DNA of 64,000 nt from Streptomyces atratus (GTDB lineage Bacteria; Actinomycetota; Actinomycetes; Streptomycetales; Streptomycetaceae), in assembly GCF_014648655.1 (NCBI RefSeq), contig NZ_BMRN01000010.1, forward strand, positions 1 to 64,000, given 5' to 3'. Positions within the stretch are counted from its first letter, which is position 1, and each line of letters opens with the position of its first letter. The position numbers were made by a program, and so were the translations under genes. Under the pieces are notes generated by a model that was given only the letters and a program-made list of their open reading frames with translations, did no database searches and was not told where the DNA came from. Positions 34,190 to 42,556 of this stretch are shown piece by piece.

Positions 34190-36919
34190 TCAGCCGGTGT
34201 TGCGCAGACCCGCGGCGACACCGTTCACGGTGAGCAGCAAGGCCCTGGCGAGCAGCGGGTCCGCTTCCTCGCCACGTGCCGCCGCCTCGCGCTGGCGGGC
34301 CAGCAGCGAGACCTGGAGATAGGAGATCGGGTCCAGGTAGGCGTCCCGGATGGCGAAGGTCTGCTGGAGCACCGGGCTGGTGCCGAGCAGTTCGGTGCCG
34401 CCGGTGACCCTCAGGACCTCCTGGACGGTGAGCGCGTGCTCGGCCTCGATGTCGGCGAAGACGTGCTTCAGCTCGTCCGGGACGAGTGTGTCGACATAGT
34501 GGCGGGCGATCCGCAGATCGGTCTTGGCGAGCGTCATCTCCACGTTCGAGATGAAGTTCCGGAAGAAGTGCCACTGCTCGTGCATCTCGTCCAGAACGGT
34601 GTCCAGACCGGCCTCGCGCAGCGCCTTGAGCCCGGAGCCGACGCCGTACCAGCCGGGCACGATCTGCCGTGACTGGGTCCAGCCGAAGACCCACGGGATG
34701 GCCCGCAGCCCGTCCAGGCCGGCGCCGGAGTCCGGGCGCCGCGACGGGCGCGACCCGAGGTGCAGCTCGGCGAGCTGGTCGACCGGGGTGGAGGCGAAGA
34801 AGTACGCGGGCAGGTCCGGGTCCTCGACCAGCTTGCGGTACGCGGCGTGCGCGGCGTCGGAGACGGTGTCCATCGCCGCGTCCCAGCGGGCCAGGGCCTC
34901 GTCGGACTGGCGGGGCGCGGTGTGCAGCGCGGAGGCCTGGAGGGTGGCCGCGACGGTCAGCTCCAGGTTCTCCCGGGCGAGCGCCGGGATGAGGTACTTG
35001 TCGGAGATGACCTCGCCCTGCTCGGTGACCTTGATCTCGCCTTCGAGGGTGCCCCAGGGCTGCGCGAGGATCGCGTCGTGGGAGGGGCCGCCGCCGCGGC
35101 CGACGGTGCCGCCGCGGCCGTGGAAGAGCCGCAGCCGTACGCCGTAGCGGTGGGCGACGTCACGCAGTCGGCGCTGCGCCCGGTGGATCTCCCACTGCGA
35201 GGTGGTGATGCCGCCGAACTTGGAGGAGTCGGAGTACCCGAGCATGACCTCCTGCACATCGCCACGCAGCGAGACGAGGCGGCGGTAGGACGGGTCGGCG
35301 AGCATTTCGTCGAGGATGACGTCTGCGGCGCGCAGCTCGTCGGTGGTTTCCAGGAGCGGCACGATGCCGATCTCGGCCCAGCCGCTGTGCAGGTCGAGCA
35401 GTCCGGCCTCGCGGGCCAGGACTGCGGCCGCGAAGACGTCGTCGGCGCCCTGGCACATCGAGATGATGTACGACTCGATGACCTCGGGGCCGAACCGTTC
35501 GAAGGCTTCCTTGATGGTGTGGAAGACGCCGAGGGTCTTCTCGCCCGCGGCGTCCAGCGGGGCCGGGGTCGGGGCGAGCGGGCGGCGCGAGCGCAGCTCC
35601 TTGGCGAGCAGCTTCTGCCGGTAGTCGCGCGGCATGTCGGCGTAGCGCCAGGACTCCTCGCCGAGCCGGTCGAAGAGCTGGCCGAGGGCGTGGTGGTGGG
35701 CGTCCGCGTGCTCGCGTACGTCCATGGTGGCGAGCTGGAGACCGAACGCGGCGAGCGTGCGGATCGTGCGGTCCATCCGCCCGTCGGCGAACAGGCCGCC
35801 GCGGTGCTCGCGCAGCGAGGTCTGGATGAGTTCCAGGTCGGCGATGAGCTCGGCGGTGCCGAGGTAGTCGCAGCCGGGGCGGTGCGGAGTGCCGCCGGCG
35901 AGGCGCTCGCGGGTGTTGACGAGCTTCTGCCGGATGCAGGTGGCCTTGAGGCGGTACGGCTCCTCGGCGTTCAGCCGCTTGTAGCGCGGGCTGATCTCGG
36001 GGAGGCGCTCCAGGTCGGCCTGGAGCGAGGTCAGCAGCTCGTCGGTGGCGCCGGTGTAGCGGATGGAGTTGGAGAGCTGGGCGCGCAGGTGGTCGACGAG
36101 TTCCAGGGCGTCGGTGATGCCGTGCTCGTGCTGGAGGATCAGCACCTCCCGGGTGACGGCGGGTGTCACGTTGGGGTTGCCGTCGCGGTCGCCGCCGATC
36201 CACGTACCGAAGGTGAGGGGGCGGGTGCCCGCGGGCAGCTCGACGCCGACCCGCTCCAGCTCGGCCGCCAGGTCTTCGAGTACGTCCCCGACGGCGCCCG
36301 TGTGCAGCTCGTCGAGGTAGTAGATGGCGTTACGGGCCTCGTCGGCCGGCTCGGGCCGGACCACGCGCAGCTCGTCGGTCTGCCAGATGAGGTCGATGTT
36401 CTCGGCGAGCCGCAGATCCTGGCGGCGTCGGTCGGCGTCGATGACGGGCGTCTCCAGCAGCTCGGCGATGCGGCGGAGCTTGTTCAGCACGGAGCGCCGC
36501 GCGGCCTCGGTCGGGTGCGCGGTGAAGACGGGCCGTACGTTGAGGTTCTTGACGGTCTCGCGCAGGTGGACCGGGTCCGCGTCCTTCAGCCGGTCGGCGG
36601 TACGGGCGAGGAGACCGCCCTCGGCGGCCCGCCGGTCACGCATCTCGTGGGCGCGGTGGACCTGCTCGGTGACGTTGGCGAGGTGGAAGTAGGTGGAGAA
36701 GGCGCGCACGAGCTGCGCGGCGGTCTCCAGGTCCGTGTCGCCGAGGAGTTCGGCCGCGGCCTCTCCGTCGCTGCGGGTCAGGGCGCGGACCCGCTCGACG
36801 AGGTCGAGGAGCTCCTGGCCCTCCTGGCGTACGAGGGTCTCGCCCAGCAGATCACCGAGGCGGCGGATGTCGGCGCGCAGCTCGGGGCTGGCGGCGGGGG
36901 TCTGGTCGGCACTGCTCAC
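34190..36919 (-). CDS. ppc: Phosphoenolpyruvate carboxylase
   Basis: The GTG of VSSADQTPAASPELRADI with AAGGAG 9 bases upstream gives 909 residues, normal for the family. An open frame continues upstream but only as the antisense of the desaturase gene. Motifs: VFTAHPTEAARRSVL (catalytic His), GGDRDGNPNVTP, MLGYSDSSKFGGI, LFHGRGGTVGRGGGP and the C-terminal LRNTG. It carboxylates PEP to oxaloacetate as an anaplerotic step. A single-gene unit. Confidence 0.97.
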   Translation of the reverse strand: MSSADQTPAASPELRADIRRLGDLLGETLVRQEGQELLDLVERVRALTRSDGEAAAELLGDTDLETAAQLVRAFSTYFHLANVTEQVHRAHEMRDRRAAEGGLLARTADRLKDADPVHLRETVKNLNVRPVFTAHPTEAARRSVLNKLRRIAELLETPVIDADRRRQDLRLAENIDLIWQTDELRVVRPEPADEARNAIYYLDELHTGAVGDVLEDLAAELERVGVELPAGTRPLTFGTWIGGDRDGNPNVTPAVTREVLILQHEHGITDALELVDHLRAQLSNSIRYTGATDELLTSLQADLERLPEISPRYKRLNAEEPYRLKATCIRQKLVNTRERLAGGTPHRPGCDYLGTAELIADLELIQTSLREHRGGLFADGRMDRTIRTLAAFGLQLATMDVREHADAHHHALGQLFDRLGEESWRYADMPRDYRQKLLAKELRSRRPLAPTPAPLDAAGEKTLGVFHTIKEAFERFGPEVIESYIISMCQGADDVFAAAVLAREAGLLDLHSGWAEIGIVPLLETTDELRAADVILDEMLADPSYRRLVSLRGDVQEVMLGYSDSSKFGGITTSQWEIHRAQRRLRDVAHRYGVRLRLFHGRGGTVGRGGGPSHDAILAQPWGTLEGEIKVTEQGEVISDKYLIPALARENLELTVAATLQASALHTAPRQSDEALARWDAAMDTVSDAAHAAYRKLVEDPDLPAYFFASTPVDQLAELHLGSRPSRRPDSGAGLDGLRAIPWVFGWTQSRQIVPGWYGVGSGLKALREAGLDTVLDEMHEQWHFFRNFISNVEMTLAKTDLRIARHYVDTLVPDELKHVFADIEAEHALTVQEVLRVTGGTELLGTSPVLQQTFAIRDAYLDPISYLQVSLLARQREAAARGEEADPLLARALLLTVNGVAAGLRNTG

Positions 36920-37195
36920 GGTGTGCGGCTCCTTGCAGTGGTTGAGCACGGGGATCTCCGGGGCCTGGTGCTGACGACACCCCGGGAAGCAGAGTGCGGA
37001 CCGCGCTGTCCGACCCCACCAGGATAGGTGTCCACGCCGTCGGCACCGCTCGGGCCCCGACCGGGTTTCCCGTTCACGGGCGGCCCGTCGCGCTCTCGTG
37101 CAGCGGGCCTCCGCGCTGCCATACTTACGTAGCCGTAGGTTACGGATGCGTAGCCAGAGCTGTCCGTCGTATTCCTCATCCCCAGGGGACTCCCC

Positions 37196-38197
37196 ATGAA
37201 CACCAGCCCCGCTGTGATCGACGACACCCAGCCATCGGCGGCCGACTGTCAGGTCCTGCCCTCCGCCACGCTCGGCGGGGACAACAAACGGTCGGTCGAA
37301 CAGATCGCCCTTCTGCTGTTCATCGTGGTGCCGTTCGTGGCGCTGGTCGCCGCAGTGCCGCTGGCCTGGGGCCGAGGCGTGAGCGGGCTCGATCTGGGTC
37401 TGCTCGTGGCGATGTACTTCGTCGGCTGCCACGGCATCACGATCGGCTTCCACCGCTATTTCACCCATGGCTCCTTCAAGGCGAAGCGCCCGCTCCGCAT
37501 CGCTCTGGCCGTCGCGGGTTCGCTGGCCGTGGAGGGCCCGCTGGTGCGCTGGGTGGCCGACCACCGCAAGCACCACCGCTTCTCCGACGCGGAGGGCGAC
37601 CCGCACTCGCCGTGGCGTTTCGGCGAGAGCCTCCCCGCTCTGATGAAGGGCTTGTGGTGGGCGCACATCGGCTGGATGTTCGACGAGGAGCAGACCTCGC
37701 AGCAGAAGTACGCCCCCGACCTGGTCAAGGACCCGGCGACCCGCGGGATCTCCCGCCACTTCCTGACTCTCACGATCGTGTCGCTGGCGTTCCCGCCGCT
37801 GGTCGGCGGTCTGGTGACGATGTCGTGGTGGGGCGCGGCGACCGCCTTCTTCTGGGGTTCTCTCGTACGGGTGGCCCTGCTGCACCACGTCACCTGGTCG
37901 ATCAACTCCATCTGCCACGCGGTCGGCAAGCGTCCCTTCAAGTCCCGTGACCGGTCCGGCAACGTGTGGTGGCTCGCGGTCCTGTCCTGCGGCGAGTCCT
38001 GGCACAACCTGCACCACGCGGACCCGACGAGCGCGCGCCACGGCGTGATGAAGGGCCAGATCGATTCGAGCGCCCGGTTGATCCGCTGGTTCGAGAAACT
38101 GGGCTGGGCGTACGACGTGCGCTGGCCGGACTCCGCCCGGATCGACTCCCGCCGTATCGACTCCCGGCGCGAGTCCGCGCACGCCGACGCGGCATGA
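37196..38197 (+). CDS. Membrane fatty acid (acyl-CoA) desaturase
   Basis: This 333-residue protein has four hydrophobic helices and the three His boxes of delta-9 type desaturases: HGITIGFHRYFTH (HxxxxH), DHRKHHRF (HxxHH) and WHNLHHADP (HxxHH). The product introduces double bases into membrane acyl chains and needs a redox partner encoded elsewhere. CAGGGGA lies upstream. Its stop overlaps the ATG of the TetR gene (ATGA), a coupling that suggests the regulator controls this gene. The C-terminus carries RIDSRRIDSRRESA, a short tandem repeat. Confidence 0.93.
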   Translation: MNTSPAVIDDTQPSAADCQVLPSATLGGDNKRSVEQIALLLFIVVPFVALVAAVPLAWGRGVSGLDLGLLVAMYFVGCHGITIGFHRYFTHGSFKAKRPLRIALAVAGSLAVEGPLVRWVADHRKHHRFSDAEGDPHSPWRFGESLPALMKGLWWAHIGWMFDEEQTSQQKYAPDLVKDPATRGISRHFLTLTIVSLAFPPLVGGLVTMSWWGAATAFFWGSLVRVALLHHVTWSINSICHAVGKRPFKSRDRSGNVWWLAVLSCGESWHNLHHADPTSARHGVMKGQIDSSARLIRWFEKLGWAYDVRWPDSARIDSRRIDSRRESAHADAA

Positions 38198-38880
38198 TTG
38201 ACGACGTGGCGACCGACGGCAGCACGAGCAACGAGAAGAACCGTCCCTCCTCCACCCGGCGTACCCGCCGCGTGAGGATGACCGGCAAGGAACGCCGCGA
38301 GCAGTTGCTGGACATCGGCCGCACCCTCTTCGCCGACAAGGGTTTCGAGGGCACCTCGGTCGAGGAGATCGCGGCCCGGGCCGGCGTCTCCAAGCCGGTC
38401 GTCTACGAGCACTTCGGCGGCAAGGAGGGCCTGTACGCCGTCGTGGTCGACCGCGAGATGCGCCAGCTGCTCGACATGGTCACCGGCGCCCTGACCGCGG
38501 GCCACCCCCGCGAACTCCTGGAGCAGGCGGCGTTCGCCCTGCTCGACTACATCGAGACGTACACGGACGGCTTCCGCATCCTGGTCCGTGACTCCCCCGT
38601 CGCCCAGTCGACGGGCACCTTCGCCTCCCTCATCAGCGACATCGCCACCCAGGTGGAAGACATCCTGGGCCTGGAGTTCAAGGCCCGCGGCTTCGACCCG
38701 AAGCTGGCCCCGCTGTACGCCCAGGCACTGGTCGGCATGGTCGCCCTGACCGGCCAGTGGTGGGTCAACGCCCGCAAGCCGAAGAAGGCGGAGGTCGCGG
38801 CCCATCTGGTGAACCTGGCCTGGCACGGCCTGGAGAACCTCGAGGCGAAGCCGCGGCTGGTGGGGCACCGCAAGAGCTGA
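38194..38880 (+). CDS. TetR-family regulator coupled to the desaturase gene
   Basis: The ATG at 38194 gives 228 residues and overlaps the desaturase stop by 4 bases. The HTH is KERREQLLDIGRTLFADKGF, then EEIAARAGVSKPVVYEHFGGK (about residues 29-75). The C-terminal ligand-binding part ends with ARKPKKAEVAAHLVNLAWHG. By analogy with DesT/FasR-type regulators next to desaturases it may sense acyl-CoA and control unsaturated lipid formation. That role is inferred from the operon. Confidence 0.92.
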   Translation: MIDDVATDGSTSNEKNRPSSTRRTRRVRMTGKERREQLLDIGRTLFADKGFEGTSVEEIAARAGVSKPVVYEHFGGKEGLYAVVVDREMRQLLDMVTGALTAGHPRELLEQAAFALLDYIETYTDGFRILVRDSPVAQSTGTFASLISDIATQVEDILGLEFKARGFDPKLAPLYAQALVGMVALTGQWWVNARKPKKAEVAAHLVNLAWHGLENLEAKPRLVGHRKS

Positions 38881-38989
38881 GGTGCGGCGCGCAAGGGCCG
38901 GCCCGAGCGGTCGGCCGGATCGGGCCGCCGATGGAGTGGACCGCACCAGCTGGTTCGACCCACTCCGCGTTGCCCCGGAGGCGGTCGCG

Positions 38990-39202
38990 TCAGACAGTCC
39001 GGTCCAGCCCACTGCCCTTGGCTCCGCCAAGAAACGCAGCAAACGCGTCGCCGGGTGTAGCCGGCACAGGGCTGTGCGCGACCTTCGAATCCCGGATACC
39101 GGTCATGCCTGCCACGAAGGCCACCTCGACGCAGTCCCTGTCACCCGAGCTGTAAGTGCTCGTGGCCCAGCGCGATCCGCGCGAGTCGGCCGGCGCTCTC
39201 AC
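38990..39202 (-). CDS. DUF397 small protein (second copy)
   Basis: The GTG start overlaps the stop of the upstream DUF397 gene (GTGA), giving 70 residues. The sequence SRWATSTYSSGDRDCVEVAF followed by GIRDSKV and FAAFLGG has the DUF397 hallmarks: W..S.YS......CVEVA and the RDSK box. Such small acidic proteins accompany WhiJ-type HTH regulators in streptomycetes. Confidence 0.85.
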   Translation of the reverse strand: MRAPADSRGSRWATSTYSSGDRDCVEVAFVAGMTGIRDSKVAHSPVPATPGDAFAAFLGGAKGSGLDRTV

Positions 39203-39429
39203 GTCAGCTCCTCGCCCTGCACACCGATCACGAACGCGGTGAACGCTTCCGCAGTCACAGGGAGCACGGGCCCCTGCGTTGCTTTCGAGTCCCGGACCGC
39301 GACCCACAACCTGGCGAATGCGACCTCCACACACTCGTTGTCAGCTGCGCTATAGCTGCTCTTCGTCCAGTCCGCAGCAGCGAACCGAGCATCGGTTGGT
39401 GCGTTTTTCATCGGATCAGCTCCTGTCAT
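39199..39429 (-). CDS. DUF397 small protein (first copy)
   Basis: This 76-residue protein starts at an ATG that overlaps the stop of the upstream DUF5753 remnant (ATGA). A second Met at residue 7 is also possible. It has AADWTKSSYSAADNECVEVA, AVRDSKATQGPVLPV and FTAFV, all DUF397 features. With its neighbour it is a tandem duplicate that has diverged. It probably lost its intact HTH partner. Confidence 0.88.
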   Translation of the reverse strand: MTGADPMKNAPTDARFAAADWTKSSYSAADNECVEVAFARLWVAVRDSKATQGPVLPVTAEAFTAFVIGVQGEELT

Positions 39430-39728
39430 GCTGCGGCCAGCAGTTCGACGCTGTTCGACGTATCGGCCGCTTGGGATCGCAAGTAGTCAAACATCAGCTT
39501 GTAGCTCTGCACTTCGGTGGGGGCGTCGAGATACAAGCCGCGCTTGTGTAGTTCGAGGTAGACCACGTTCATGCTGTTGAGCGGATTCTTCTCGTCGTCC
39601 CGTCCAAGGATCAGGAAGTGTCCGCCGGACCCTGCGGCGTGAGCGCCCGCGGCAAACTTGAGCACCTGGATGTCCACGTTGGGACGCTGGGCCATGGCGC
39701 TCAGGTGATCGATCTGCGCGGACATCAC
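39426..39728 (-). pseudogene. WhiJ-type XRE/DUF5753 regulator, N-terminal HTH half missing
   Basis: The 100 visible residues (VMSAQIDHLSAMAQRPNVDI, QVLKFAAGAHAAGSGGHFLI, VVYLELHKRGLYLDAP, SYKLMFDYLRSQAADTSNS) are the last third of a DUF5753 domain. A complete protein would have about 280 residues with an N-terminal HTH. The frame upstream of 39740 no longer matches the family, so the gene is truncated. Its stop overlaps the DUF397 gene start. Confidence 0.75.
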
Positions 39729-39765
39729 GTCCGGACCCCGACAGGGCGGCGGAGAACAGCGTCGT

Positions 39766-39999
39766 CAGGGCAGTGCGACCGCGGCGGACGCGCCCCCGCC
39801 GGACCAGGAGGACGGACGTGGGCTGCTGATCGTCGACGCGCTGGCCACCGGGTGGGGCCAGCGGCACGCATGTGGCGGTCTCCTCGTCTGGGCCGAGGTC
39901 GACACCGGACCGGCGTCACACCATCTGATGACGCCGCTCGATTCCGGCCGACACCACGAGGTAACAGGTTCAGAATCCCATCCGTGGGAGAGCACATGA
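39766..39999 (+). pseudogene. C-terminal remnant of a GHKL (AbaA/RsbW-type) ATP-binding protein
   Basis: The plus frame reads DQEDGRGLLIVDALATGWGQR and then LLVWAEV, the G-box end of streptomycete anti-sigma-type ATPases, followed by frayed sequence to a TGA at 39997. The N-box half is absent. It is transcribed away from the DUF5753 remnant and its frame end overlaps the start codon of the Uma2 gene. The two N-terminal halves are both missing at the point where the genes meet. Confidence 0.65.
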
Positions 40000-40559
40000 C
40001 TACCGAGCAGGGCGGATACACGGTGGGCGATCTGTTCACCTTGCCCGAGCTTCCGCCGCACACCGAGCTACTCGACGGGAGTCTGGTGTTCGCCAGTCCG
40101 CAGCAGATCTTCCACAGCACGATGGTCGATCTCCTGGTGACCGGCATACGGCGCGCGACGCCCCCGAAACTGAAAGTCCGCCGTGACATGACCGTGGTCC
40201 TCGACCGGCACAACGGCCCAGAACCCGATATCTCGATCATTCGCGCCGAGATCGAGCTGGGCCCGGACGAGACTCTCTACCGGGCCGCCGACGTCCTTCT
40301 CGCCGTCGAGGTCGTCTCCCCTGACTCCGAGGCCCGCGACCGCGATACCAAGCCGCAGAAGTACGCCGCCGCCGGTATCCCGAACTTCTGGCTGGTCGAG
40401 ATGGCCGGCACCGACCGGCACGCGGTGGTGCGGGTCTACGAGCTGGACCCGGTGTCCAAGACGTACGCCCTGACCGGAATCCACCACGACCGCCTCAAGA
40501 CGGGTGTCCCGTTCCCGATCGACATCGACATCACGCGGGACGCGCTCGATCAGCTCTGA
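39996..40559 (+). CDS. Uma2-family (DUF820) putative endonuclease
   Basis: This 187-residue protein starts at an ATG with GGGAG 8 bases upstream. It has the PD-(D/E)xK-like features of Uma2/DUF820: PHTELLDGSLVFAS (E...G near the N-terminus), GPEPDISIIRAEI (PD motif) and LAVEVVSPDSEARDRDTKPQ (ExVSP...xK), then KYAAAGIPNFWLVE. Such proteins are abundant in streptomycetes and cyanobacteria. Their biological role is not established. It lies in a decayed accessory stretch but appears intact. Confidence 0.9.
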   Translation: MTTEQGGYTVGDLFTLPELPPHTELLDGSLVFASPQQIFHSTMVDLLVTGIRRATPPKLKVRRDMTVVLDRHNGPEPDISIIRAEIELGPDETLYRAADVLLAVEVVSPDSEARDRDTKPQKYAAAGIPNFWLVEMAGTDRHAVVRVYELDPVSKTYALTGIHHDRLKTGVPFPIDIDITRDALDQL

Positions 40560-40600
40560 GTCCAGGGCGCAGCCCGCTGCGTCCGGCGACCAAACTGGAA

Positions 40601-40804
40601 CGGCTCATCATCCGCGACCCCCTCTGCATTGAGGACGCCTCCTATGTGCGGACCGGCTCGCCCCCGTGCCATGACCGCGCTGAGGAACCTCGCCGTCGGC
40701 GCCCACCGCCTTGCCGACCGCAACAGCCTTGCCGACTAAATTCGCTGGGGCGGCCGCAGCCTGGACCGCCCCTGCGACATCCTCGAACTCCCACATGGTT
40801 CTTG
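40601..40804 (+). pseudogene. ISAs1-type transposase C-terminal remnant
   Basis: IIRDPLCIEDASYVRTGSPP is followed, after a one-base loss near 40661, by RAMTALRNLAVGAHRLADRN, a TAA stop at 40737, and then IRWGGRSLDRPCDIL in the same frame. The pattern RDxxxxEDxSxVRTGxxPRxMxxLRNLAIG is the end of ISAs1-family DDE transposases. A frameshift plus a stop plus the missing N-terminus mark it as dead. No inverted repeat was found. Confidence 0.65.
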
Positions 40805-40898
40805 AAATGGCCGCACCTGCCAGCCTGTCCGGGCCGACCGTCGACGGAACCGGTCGTCCCCGCTGGGACGGCACGTTGGATCCCGGTCTGCCCGGAAT

Positions 40899-41465
40899 AT
40901 GCGCGGGTGGGCCGAGGGGGCTGATCGATTTCCGCGATGCCAACCGAGCGATGCCCTCCGAGCGAGGGGCGCCGAGCACGCGGGCCGGGTCTGGGATCGA
41001 TGGCAGGAGGTAGCCTCCCATCATCCGGCTGCGGACGACGAGTCAGTGTTCTTCTACCGTCGCCTCGCCGCCGCAGGAACCAGGGCCTCGTACGAAACGT
41101 CACAGGAGGCCGCCGACTACCATGCCCAGCCGGCCGTCCGCGCCTGGGCCGAGGTCGCGCCGACAATGGCCCGGCCAGATATCGCGGACCACTTCTCCTT
41201 CGGCTGGAACGCGGTCGGTATCGGCCAACGCAGCCGCGAGGAATACGTCGCGACATACGAGTTCAGCCTCTTGCCTTCACGCAACGTGCTGACTCCAGGT
41301 GGATGGTGGTACGAACTGGACGAAGCACCCTTGCACGGCGCGTGTCACAGTCGCGCCGAGTGCGTCCACGAGCCAGACGTCGGCGAGGGGCGCCGGGGTG
41401 TCCAGTCCTATCTCCTTGCACTGCCCGCAGACACGCTGCTCGTCAACGTACGCTGCCACGTCTGA
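40899..41465 (+). CDS. Hypothetical protein
   Basis: The frame gives up to 188 residues, but the start is unclear. The first 40 residues look non-coding, and the protein may begin near VFFYRRLAAAGTRASYETSQ at 41046. The later part (HFSFGWNAVGIGQRSREEYV, FSLLPSRNVLTPGGWWYELD, LPADTLLVNVRCHV) has normal residue composition with many Tyr/Trp. No family was recognised and no signal or membrane segment is seen. It lies between an IS remnant and a convergent small membrane gene 15 bases away. Confidence 0.45.
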   Translation: MRGWAEGADRFPRCQPSDALRARGAEHAGRVWDRWQEVASHHPAADDESVFFYRRLAAAGTRASYETSQEAADYHAQPAVRAWAEVAPTMARPDIADHFSFGWNAVGIGQRSREEYVATYEFSLLPSRNVLTPGGWWYELDEAPLHGACHSRAECVHEPDVGEGRRGVQSYLLALPADTLLVNVRCHV

Positions 41466-41479
41466 CCTCGCAGAACGCC

Positions 41480-41893
41480 CTACTGGACCCGTCCCACCCA
41501 TTTCTCGGGCACGAGCGGTACCGGCATCAGATAGCAGGCGAACGCAAGTTGGACCATGAGTTCGAACACCAGAGGTTCGGCCGTGCTGGCGGCCAGACAC
41601 GGCCAGATGAACACCAGCATCGGAGCCACCAGTGCCCCCCGAAACCGGCCCGGCACCATTTTTCTGTGCCCCAAGCCCGCCAGGACCGCGAGAAGGATCG
41701 TCGGAAGGCCGACGAGGGCGAGCATGCCAAGGCTGATCCCAACGATCTGCACGATGGAGTCTTCCCACGGAACCAAAAGCGCGATAATCACCCACGCTGC
41801 GGTGTGCAGGAGCACGTACGTCAGGACGCATCGACCTATTCGCCCCCATATCCGCCGGGCACCAGGAACAGCAGATCTTTCTGCTATCTGCAC
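41480..41893 (-). CDS. Small integral membrane protein
   Basis: This 137-residue protein has hydrophobic segments at about 22-40 (VLTYVLLHTAAWVIIALLV), 46-72 (VQIVGISLGMLALVGLPTIL), 86-102 and 108-128. The start follows a run of A/T-rich bases (AAAAAAGTGCAGATAGC) without a clear ribosome site. No family was recognised. GC content is lower than average for the window. It may be a remnant cargo gene of the accessory region. Confidence 0.55.
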   Translation of the reverse strand: MQIAERSAVPGARRIWGRIGRCVLTYVLLHTAAWVIIALLVPWEDSIVQIVGISLGMLALVGLPTILLAVLAGLGHRKMVPGRFRGALVAPMLVFIWPCLAASTAEPLVFELMVQLAFACYLMPVPLVPEKWVGRVQ

Positions 41894-42193
41894 TTTTTTA
41901 CCCCTTCACGCTTCGCCCGCCCGTCCCAGACCTGTTGATCTTTCCAGGCCGCATGGCTACGGGGCCAAGGCCAAAGGGGCTGGCCACACCGCAGTACTGC
42001 ACCCGCCCTCGCACAGCTGATTGTTGATCGTCCGCGAGCGCACGCGCACGCCATCGCTCCACAAGCACCGGCCCGGTTCTCCCTACCCCGCGGAATCCTC
42101 GTACGCGAGCGCGGCCCGCCGCTATGTACGGGCGGCATCGCAGCCCTCGGGCCTGCCGCCGGACACTCCGGTACGACTGAGCCCTGTCGCTCG
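41894..42193. other. Intergenic stretch without a supported gene
   Basis: 300 bases between the small membrane gene and the VOC gene. Short frames on both strands have no family resemblance. There is no clear terminator or repeat. It may be decayed DNA of the accessory region. Confidence 0.35.
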
Positions 42194-42556
42194 TCAGGCG
42201 ACCCGCTCCAGGAACTCCAGCCGGTTCCCCACCGGATCGTGGCTGAAGAAGCGCCGGTGCCCCGGCAGTTCGCCGTCCCAGCGCACCTCGGCGCCGTGCT
42301 TCTCCAGCCGCGCCGCGAACGCCTCGATGTCCGTGACGCGCAGGCCCGGGTGGGCCTTCCTCGCCGGGCGGAAGCCGGGCTCGATACCCAGGTGGAGCTG
42401 GACCGGACCGGCCTGGAACCAGCAGCCGCCGCGGACCGCGAGGGCGGGGGGTTTGGCGATTTCCGTCATGCCGAGGGTGTCCACGTAGTACGTGCGCAGC
42501 GCGTCCTGTGAGCCTTCGGGGGCGGCCAGTTGGACGTGGTCGACGGCGGCGATCAC
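42194..42556 (-). CDS. VOC-family (glyoxalase/dioxygenase fold) protein
   Basis: This 120-residue protein has the paired beta-alpha-beta-beta-beta modules of VOC proteins: AAVDHVQLAAPEGSQDALRT with metal-ligand His 7, VQLHLGIEP with His 55, and the C-terminal RRFFSHDPVGNRLEFLE with Glu as third ligand. The reaction is unknown. Its ATG overlaps the tam stop by 4 bases, so it is expressed with tam and under the same operator. Confidence 0.88.
   Translation of the reverse strand: MIAAVDHVQLAAPEGSQDALRTYYVDTLGMTEIAKPPALAVRGGCWFQAGPVQLHLGIEPGFRPARKAHPGLRVTDIEAFAARLEKHGAEVRWDGELPGHRRFFSHDPVGNRLEFLERVA

Noticed and set aside
34190..38182. A 1330-residue open frame on the minus strand covering ppc and the desaturase region
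   Set aside because: Only the part from 36919 down is PEP carboxylase. The rest is the antisense of the desaturase gene, kept open by high GC codon bias.
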